From assembly GCA_964016885.1 (NCBI GenBank), contig OZ024743.1, forward strand, positions 183,715,545 through 183,779,544: a DNA stretch of 64,000 nt. The letters are read 5' to 3'. Both the position numbers and the translations under genes were made by a program. Within the stretch, counting starts at the first letter, position 1. Every line of letters begins with the position of its first letter. The notes beneath the pieces are model-generated. The model made no database searches. It was not told the origin of the DNA and worked only from the letters and a program-made list of their open reading frames with translations. Shown here piece after piece: positions 55,601 to 64,000 of this stretch. Source of the stretch: Eledone cirrhosa (Eukaryota > Mollusca > Cephalopoda > Octopoda > Eledonidae).

Positions 55601-58600
55601 GTGTCTATAACAAGATATACCTAGTATCTATTATAGGATATACCTAGTGTCTATAACAAGACATACCTAGTGTCTATAACAAGATATACCTAGTGTCTAT
55701 AACAATACAAACCTAGTGTCTATAACAAGACATACCTAGTGTTTTTGACAAGACATACCTAGTGTCTATAACAATACATACCTAGTGTCTATAACAAGAC
55801 ATACCTAGTGTCTATAACAAGACATACCTAGTGTCTATAACAAGACATACCTAGTGTCTATAACAAGACATACCTAGTGTCTATAACAAGATATACCTAG
55901 TGCCTATAACAAGATATACCTAGTGTCTATAACAAGACATGCCTAGTGTCTATAACAAGATATACCTAGAGTCTATAACAAGACATGCCTAGTGTCTATA
56001 ACAAGACATACCTAGTGTCTATAAACAAGATATACCTAGTGTCTATAACAAGACATCCTTAGTGTCTATAACAAGACATACCTAGTGTCTATAACAAGAT
56101 ATACCTAGTGTCTATAACAATACATGCCTAGTGTCTATAACAAGACATACCTAGTGTTTTTGACAAGACATACCTAGTGTCTATAACAATACATGCCTAG
56201 TGTTTTTGACAAGACATACCTAGTGTCTATAACAAGACATACCTAGTGTCTATAACAAGACATACCTAGTGTCTACAACAAGACATACCTAGTGTCTATA
56301 ACAAGATATACCTAGTGCCTATAACAAGATATACCTAGTGTCTATAACAAGACATACCTAGTGTCTATAAACAAGATATACCTAGTGTCTATAACACGAC
56401 ATACCTAGTGTCTATAACAAGATATACCTAGTGTCTATAACAAGACATACCTAGTGTCTATAACAAGATATACCTAGTGTCTATAACAAGATATACCTAG
56501 TGTCTATTATAGGATATACCTAGTGTCTATAACAAGACATACCTAGTGTCTATAACAAGATATACCTAGTGTCTATAACAATACATACCTAGTGTCTATA
56601 ACAAGACATACCTAGTGTCTACAACAAGACATACCTAGTGTCTATAACAAGTCATAACTAGTGTCTATAACAAGACATACCTAGTGTCTATAACAAGACA
56701 TACCTAGTGTCTATAACAAGATATACCTAGTGCCTATAACAATATATACCTAGTGTCTATAACAAGACATGCCTAGTGTCTATAACAAGATATACCTAGT
56801 GTCTATAACAAGACATGCCTAGTGTCTATAACAAGATATACCTAGTGTCTATAACAAGACATACCTAGTGTCTATAACAAGATATACCTAGTGTCTATAA
56901 CAAGATATACCTAGTGTCTATTATAGGATATACCTAGTGTCTATAACAAGATATACCTAGTGTCTATAACAAGACGTACCTAGTGTCTATAACAAGACAT
57001 ACCTAGTGTCTATAACAAGATATACCTAGTGTCTATAACAAGATATACCTAGTATCTATAACAAGATGTACCTAGTGTCTATAACAAGACATACCTAGTG
57101 TCTATAACAAGACATACCTAGTGTCTATAACAAGACATACCTAGTGTCTATAACAAGACAAACGTAGTGTCTATAACAAGATGTACCTAGTGTCTATAAC
57201 AAGATATACCTAGTGTCTATAACAAGACATACCTAGTGTCTATAACAAGATATACCTAGTGTCTATAACAAGACATACCTAGTGTCTATAACAAGACATA
57301 CCTAGTGTCTATAACAAGACATACCTAGTGTCTATAACAAGACATACCTAGTGTCTATAACAAGATATACCTAGTTCCTATAACAAGATATACCTAGTGT
57401 CTATAACAAGACATGCCTAGTGTCTATAACAAGATATACCTAGAGTCTATAACAAGACATGCCTAGTGTCTATAACAAGACATACCTAGTGTCTATAAAC
57501 AAGATATACCTAGTGTCTATAACACGACATACCTAGTGTCTATAACAAGATATACCTAGTGTCTATAACAAGACATACCTAGTGTCTATAACAAGATATA
57601 CCTAGTGTCTATAACAAGATATACCTAGTGTCTATTATAGGATATACCTAGTGTCTATAACAAGATATACCTAGTGTCTATTATAGGATATACCTAGTGT
57701 CTATAACAAGACATACCTAGTGTCTATAACAAGATATACCTAGTGTCTATAACAATACAAACCTAGTGTCTATAACAAGACATACCTAGTGTTTTTGACA
57801 AGACATACCTAGTGTCTATAACAATACATGCCTAGTGTTTTTGACAAGACATACCTAGTGTCTATAACAAGACATACCTAGTGTCTATAACAAGACATAC
57901 CTAGTGTCTATAACAAGACATAGCTAGTGTCTATAACAAGACATACCTAGTGTCTATAACAAGACATACCTAGTGTCTACAACAAGACATACCTAGTGTC
58001 TATAACAAGACATACCTAGTGTCTATAACAAGACATACCTAGTGTCTATAACAAGACATACCTAGTGTCTATAACAAGACATACCTAGTGCCTGTAACAA
58101 GATATACCTAGTGTCTATAACAAGACATGCCTAGTGTCTATAACAAGATATACCTAGTGTCTATAACAAGACATGCCTAGTGTCTATAACAAGACATACC
58201 TAGTGTCTATAAACAAGATATACCTAGTGTCTATAACACGACATACCTAGTGTCTATAACAAGATATACCTAGTGTCTATAACAAGACATACCTAGTGTC
58301 TATAACAAGATATACCTAGTGTCTATAACAAGATATACCTAGTGTCTATTATAGGATATACCTAGTGTCTATAACAAGATATACCTAGTGTCTATAACAA
58401 GACGTACCTAGTGTCTATAACAAGACATACCTAGTGTCTATAACAAGACATACCTAGTGTCTATAACAAGACATACCTAGTGTCTATAACTAGATATACC
58501 TAGTGTCTATAACAAGACATACCTAGAGTCTATAACAAGATATACCTAGTGTCTGTAACAAGATATACCTAGTGTCTATAACAAGATATACCTAGTGTCT

Positions 58601-61600
58601 ATAACAAGATATACCTAGTGTCTATAACAAGACATACCTAGTGTCTATACCAAGACATACCTAGTGTCTATAACAAGAGAAACCTAGTGTCTATAACAAG
58701 ATATACCTAGTGTCTATAACAAGATATACCTAGTGTCTATAACAAGATATACCTAGTGTCTATGACAAGATATACCTAGTGTCTATAACAAGACATACCT
58801 AGTGTCTATAACAAGATATACCTAGTGTCTATAACAAGACGTACCTAGTGTCTATAACAAGATGTACCTAGTGTCTATAACAAGATATACCTAGTGTCTA
58901 TAACAAGATATACCTAGTGTCTATAACAAGACATACCTAGTGTGTATAACAAGACATACCTAGTGTCTATAACAAGACATACCTAGTGTCTATAACAAGA
59001 TATACCTAGTCTATATAACAAGATATACCTAGTGTCTATAACAAGACATACCTAGTGTCTATAACAAGATGTACCTAGTATCTATAACGAGATATCCCCA
59101 CTGTGTATAACATGACATACTTAGTGTCTATAACAAGCCATACCTAGTGTCTATAACAAGACATACTTAGTGTCTATAACAAGACATACCTAGTGTCTAT
59201 AACAAGACATGCCTAGTGTCTATAACAAGACATACCTAGTGTTTTTGACAAGACATACCTAGTGTCTATAACAATACATGCCTAGTGTTTTTGACAAGAC
59301 ATACCTAGTGTCTATAACAAGACATACCTAGTGTCTATAACAAGACATACCTAGTGTCTACAACAAGACATACCTAGTGTCTATAACAAGATATACCTAG
59401 TGCCTATAACAAGATATACCTAGTGTCTATAACAAGACATGCCTAGTGTCTATAACAAGATATACCTAGTGTCTATAACAAGACATGCCTAGTGTCTATA
59501 ACAAGACATACCTAGTGTCTATAAACAAGATATACCTAGTGTCTATAACACGACATACCTAGTGTCTATAACAAGATATACCTAGTGTTTATAACAAGAC
59601 ATACCTAGTGTCTATAACAAGATATACCTAGTGTCTATAACAAGATATACCTAGTGTCTATTATAGGATATACCTAGTGTCTATAACAAGACATACCTAG
59701 TGTCTATAACAAGATATACCTAGTGTCTATAACAATACATACCTAGTGTCTATAACAAGACATACCTAGTGTTTTTGACAAGACATACCTAGTGTCTATA
59801 ACAAGACATACCTAGTGTCTATAACAAGACATAGCTAGTGTCTATAACAAGACATACCTAGTGTCTATAACAAGACATACCTAGTGTCTACAACAAGACA
59901 TACCTAGTGTCTATAACAAGACATACCTAGTGTCTATAACAAGACATACCTAGTGTCTATAACAAGACATACCTAGTGTCTATAACAAGATATACCTAGT
60001 GCCTATAAGAAGATATACCTAGTGTCTATAACAAGACATACCTAGTGTCTATAACAAGATATACCTAGTGTCTATAACAAGATATACCTAGTGTCTATTA
60101 TAGGATATACCTAGTGTCTATAACAAGATATACCTAGTATCTATAACAAGACGTACCTAGTGTCTATAACAAGACATACCTAGTGTCTATAACAAGATAT
60201 ACCTAGTGTCTATAACAAGATATACCTAGTGTCTATAACAAGATGTACCTAGTGTCTATAACAAGACGTACCTAGTGTCTATAACAAGACATACCTAGTG
60301 TCTATAACAAGACATACCTAGTGTCTATAACAAGACAAACCTAGTGTCTATAACAAGATAAACCTAGTGTCTATAACAAGATATACCTAGTGTCTATAAC
60401 AAGACATACCTAGTGTCTATAACAAGATATACCTAGTGTCTATAACAAGACATACCAGGTGTCTATAACAAGATATACCTAGTGTCTATAACAAGATATA
60501 CCTAGTGTCGATTATAGGATATACCTAGTGTCTATAACAAGATATACCTAGTGTCTATAACAAGACGTACCTAGTGTCTATAACAAGACATACCTAGTGT
60601 CTATAACAAGATATACCTAGTGTCTATAACAAGATATACCTAGTGTCTATAACAAGATGTACCTAGTGTCTATAACAAGCCGTACCTAGTGTCTATAACA
60701 AGACATACCTAGTGTCTATAACAAGACATACCTAGTGTCTATAACAAGACAAACCTAGTGTCTATAACAAGATATACCTAGTGTCTATAACAAGATATAC
60801 CTAGTGTCTATAACAGGTCATACCTAGTGTCTATAACAAGATATACCTAGTGTCTATAACAAGACATACCTAGTGTCTATAACAAGACATACCTAGTGTC
60901 TATAACAAGACATGCCTAGTGTCTATAACAAGACATACCTAGTGTCTATAAACAAGATATACCTAGTGTCTATAACACGACATACCTAGTGTCTATAACA
61001 AGATATACCTAGTGTCTATAACAAGACATACCTAGTGTCTATAACAAGATAAACCTAGTGTCTATAACAAGATATACCTAGTGTCTATTATAGGATATAC
61101 CTAGTGTCTATAACAACATATACCTAGTGTCTATTATAGGATATACCTAGTGTCTATAACAAGACATACCTAGTGTCTATAACAAGATATACCTAGTGTC
61201 TATAACAATACATACCTAGTGTCTATAACAAGACATACCTAGTGTTTTTGACAAGACATACCTAGTGTCTATAACAATACATGCCTAGTGTTTTTGACAA
61301 GACATACCTAGTGTCTATAACAAGACATACCTAGTGTCTATAACAAGACATACCTAGTGTCTATAACAAGACATAGCTAGTGTCTATAACAAGACATAAC
61401 TAGTGTCTATAACAAGACATACCTAGTGTCTACAACAAGACATACCTAGTGTCTATAACAAGACATACCTAGTGTCTATAACAAGACATACCTAGTGTCT
61501 ATAACAAGACATACCTAGTGTCTATAACAAGACATACCTAGTGTCTATAACAAGACATACCTAGTGTCTATAACAAGATATACCTAGTGCCTATAACAAG

Positions 61601-64000
61601 ATATACCTAGTGTCTATAACAAGACATGCCTAGTGTCTATAACAAGATATACCTAGTGTCTATAACAAGACATGCCTAGTGTCTATAACAAGACATACCT
61701 AGTGTCTATAAACAAGATATACCTAGTGTCTATAACACGACATACCTAGTGTCTATAGCAAGATATACCTAGTGTCTATAACAAGACATACCTAGTGTCT
61801 ATAACAAGATATACCTAGTGTCTATAACAAGATATACCTAGTGTCTATTATAGGATATACCTAGTGTCTATAACAAGATATACCTAGTGTCTATAACAAG
61901 ACGTACCTAGTGTCTATAACAAGACATACCTAGTGTTTTTGACAAGACATACCTAGTGTCTATAACAATACATGCCTAGTGTTTTTGACAAGACATACCT
62001 AGTGTCTATAACAAGACATACCTAGTGTCTATAACAAGACATACCTAGTGTCTATAACAAGACATAGCTAGTGTCTATAACAAGACATAACTAGTGTCTA
62101 TAACAAGACATACCTAGTGTCTACAGCAAGACATACCTAGTGTCTATAACAAGACATACCTAGTGTCTATAACAAGACATACCTAGTGTCTATAACAAGA
62201 CATACCTAGTGTCTATAACAAGACATACCTAGTGTCTATAACAAGACATACCTAGTGTCTATAACAAGATATACCTAGTGCCTATAACAAGATATACCTA
62301 GTGTCTATAACAAGACATGCCTAGTGTCTATAACAAGATATACCTAGTGTCTATAACAAGACATGCCTAGTGTCTATAACAAGACATACCTAGTGTCTAT
62401 AAACAAGATATACCTAGTGTCTATAACACGACATACCTAGTGTCTATAGCAAGATATACCTAGTGTCTATAACAAGACATACCTAGTGTCTATAACAAGA
62501 TATACCTAGTGTCTATAACAAGATATACCTAGTGTCTATTATAGGATATACCTAGTGTCTATAACAAGATATACCTAGTGTCTATAACAAGACGTACCTA
62601 GTGTCTATAACAAGACATACCTAGTGTCTATAACAAGATATACCTAGTGTCTATAACAAGATATACCTAGTGTCTATAACAAGATGTATCTAGTGTCTAT
62701 AACAAGATGTACCTAGTGTCTATAACAAGACGTACCTAGTGTCTATAACAAGACATACCTAGTGTCTATAACAAGACATACCTAGTGTCTATAACAAGAC
62801 AAACCTAGTGTCTATAACAAGATATACCTAGTGTCTATAACAAGATATACCTAGTGTCTATAACAAGACATACCTAGTGTCTATAACAAGACATACCTAG
62901 TGTCTATAACAAGACATACCTAGTGTCTATAACAAGACATACCTAGTGTCTATAACAAGACATACCTAGTGTCTATAACAAGACATACCTAGTGTCTATA
63001 ACAAGACATACCTAGTGTCTATAACAAGATATACCTAGTGCCTATAACAAGATATACCTAGTGTCTATAACAAGACATGCCTAGTGTCTATAACAAGATA
63101 TACCTAGTGTCTATAACAAGACATGCCTAGTGTCTATAACAAGACATACCTAGTGTCTATAAACAAGATATACCTAGTGTCTATAACACGACATACCTAG
63201 AGTCTATAACAAGATATACCTAGTGTCTATAACAAGACATACCTAGTGTCTATAACAAGATATACCTCGTGTCTATTATAGGATATACCTAGTGTCTATA
63301 ACAAGATATACCTAGTGTCTATTATAGGATATACCTAGTGTCTATAACAAGACATACCTAGTGTCTATCACAAGATATACCTAGTGTCTATAACAATACA
63401 TACCTAGTGTCTATAACAAGACATACCTAGTGTTTTTGACAAGACATACCTAGTGTCTATAACAATACATGCCTAGTGTTTTTGACAAGACATACCTAGT
63501 GTCTATAACAAGACATACCTAGTGTCTATAACAAGACATACCTAGTGTCTATAACAAGACATGGCTAGTGTCTATAACAAGACATACCTAGTGTCTATAA
63601 CAAGACATACCTAGTGTCTACAACAAGACATACCTAGTGTCTATAACAAGACATACCTAGTGTCTATAACAAGACATACCTAGTGTCTATAACAAGACAT
63701 ACCTAGTGTCTATAATAAGATATACCTAGTGCCTATAACAAGATATACCTAGTGTCTATAACAAGACATGCCTAGTGTCTATAACAAGATATACCTAGTG
63801 TCTATAACAAGACATGCCTAGTGTCTATAACAAGACATACCTAGTGTCTATAAACAAGATATACCTAGTGTCTATAACACGACATACCTAGTGTCTATAA
63901 CAAGATATACCTAGTGTCTATAACAAGACATACCTAGTGTCTATAACAAGATATACCTAGTGTCTATAACAAGATATACCTAGTGTCTATTATAGGATAT
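40676..64000. repeat. Giant 23-bp satellite array with higher-order structure, open at right edge
   Basis: The monomer core ACCTAGTGTCTATAACAAG is followed by AYAT, giving 23 bp; the CCT of the core recurs at 40748, 40771, 40794 and so on to the window end. About 1,014 units lie in tandem without any inserted element. GC is about 35%. Common monomer types differ at AYRT (ACAT, ATAT, ACGT, ATGT). Rarer types are TCTATTATAGG, TTTTTGACAAG, TCTATACCAAG, a 24-bp type with TCTATAAACAAG (24 copies) and TCTATAACACG. All frames on both strands meet stops within three monomers, so the array is not coding. The right boundary is not in the window. Confidence 0.99.
46211..54910. repeat. Zone of 1,980-bp higher-order repeats within the satellite
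   Basis: The rare monomer TCTATACCAAG occurs at 46211, 48191, 48973, 50953 and 52933, with spacings of 1980, 782, 1980 and 1980. 1,980 bp equals 84 monomers of 23 plus two of 24. Blocks between markers agree almost base for base (for example 49801 onward with 51781 onward). 782 bp is 34 monomers, a duplicated sub-block. The right limit of the zone is approximate. A further marker copy stands at 58644. Confidence 0.92.

Noticed and set aside
40676..64000. CRISPR array
   Set aside because: Units are strictly tandem with no unique spacers, and the window is eukaryotic.

Overview
The window looks like nuclear DNA of a coleoid cephalopod, probably octopus-like. The reasons are the many copies of tRNA-derived SINEs with a shared GGGGTCGATAAAATAA-type core, LINE 3' ends that finish in (GAT)n after a TTAACGTCCAT-type motif, LINE endonuclease/reverse transcriptase (EN/RT) ORFs related to craniofacial-development-protein-2-like proteins, and very dense TA/CATA/GT microsatellites. 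This assignment rests on recalled repeat families, not on a search. No complete host gene, rRNA, true tRNA gene or CRISPR array is visible. Nothing looks bacterial or viral.

Positions 1-10.5 kb are dominated by non-LTR retrotransposons, mostly antisense. They comprise an EN+RT copy running off the left edge (1-1985), a 5'-inverted copy of a second LINE family (2072-2906), a 5'-truncated 3' end (3193-3892), and a copy whose RT domain is deleted in frame and whose 3'UTR has grown into nine 112-bp units (8474-10452). Two terminal-inverted-repeat DNA elements (4987-5328, 6236-7079) lie among them.

Positions 10.5-31 kb are AT-rich, presumably intronic or intergenic, sequence studded with SINEs, minisatellites of 16-95 bp period, LINE scraps, a piggyBac-type MITE and a 238-bp palindrome. 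The only two host-coding candidates are here: a symmetric 105-bp Ser-rich exon (+, 12639-12743) and a signal-peptide or membrane-type exon with a strong splice donor (-, 25310-25454).

Positions 31-40.6 kb hold two more LINE copies. One is degenerate (31105-33060, -). The other has an undamaged RT-to-C-terminus frame carrying an inserted PHD-type zinc finger (33978-35640, +). Three head-to-tail SINEs, a second piggyBac-type MITE, LINE 3' ends set between TA microsatellites, and a GATCC-rich block follow.

From about 40676 to the right edge (over 23 kb, about 1,014 units) the window is one uninterrupted satellite with a 23-bp monomer. Monomer variants recur at fixed spacings and show a nested higher-order repeat (HOR) of 1,980 bp (86 monomers) with smaller duplication blocks (782, about 1,450 and 990 bp). 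This is the most striking feature of the window. The genes do not form a pathway; what links the regions is mobile-element insertion and tandem-repeat growth, including tandem growth inside LINE 3'UTRs.
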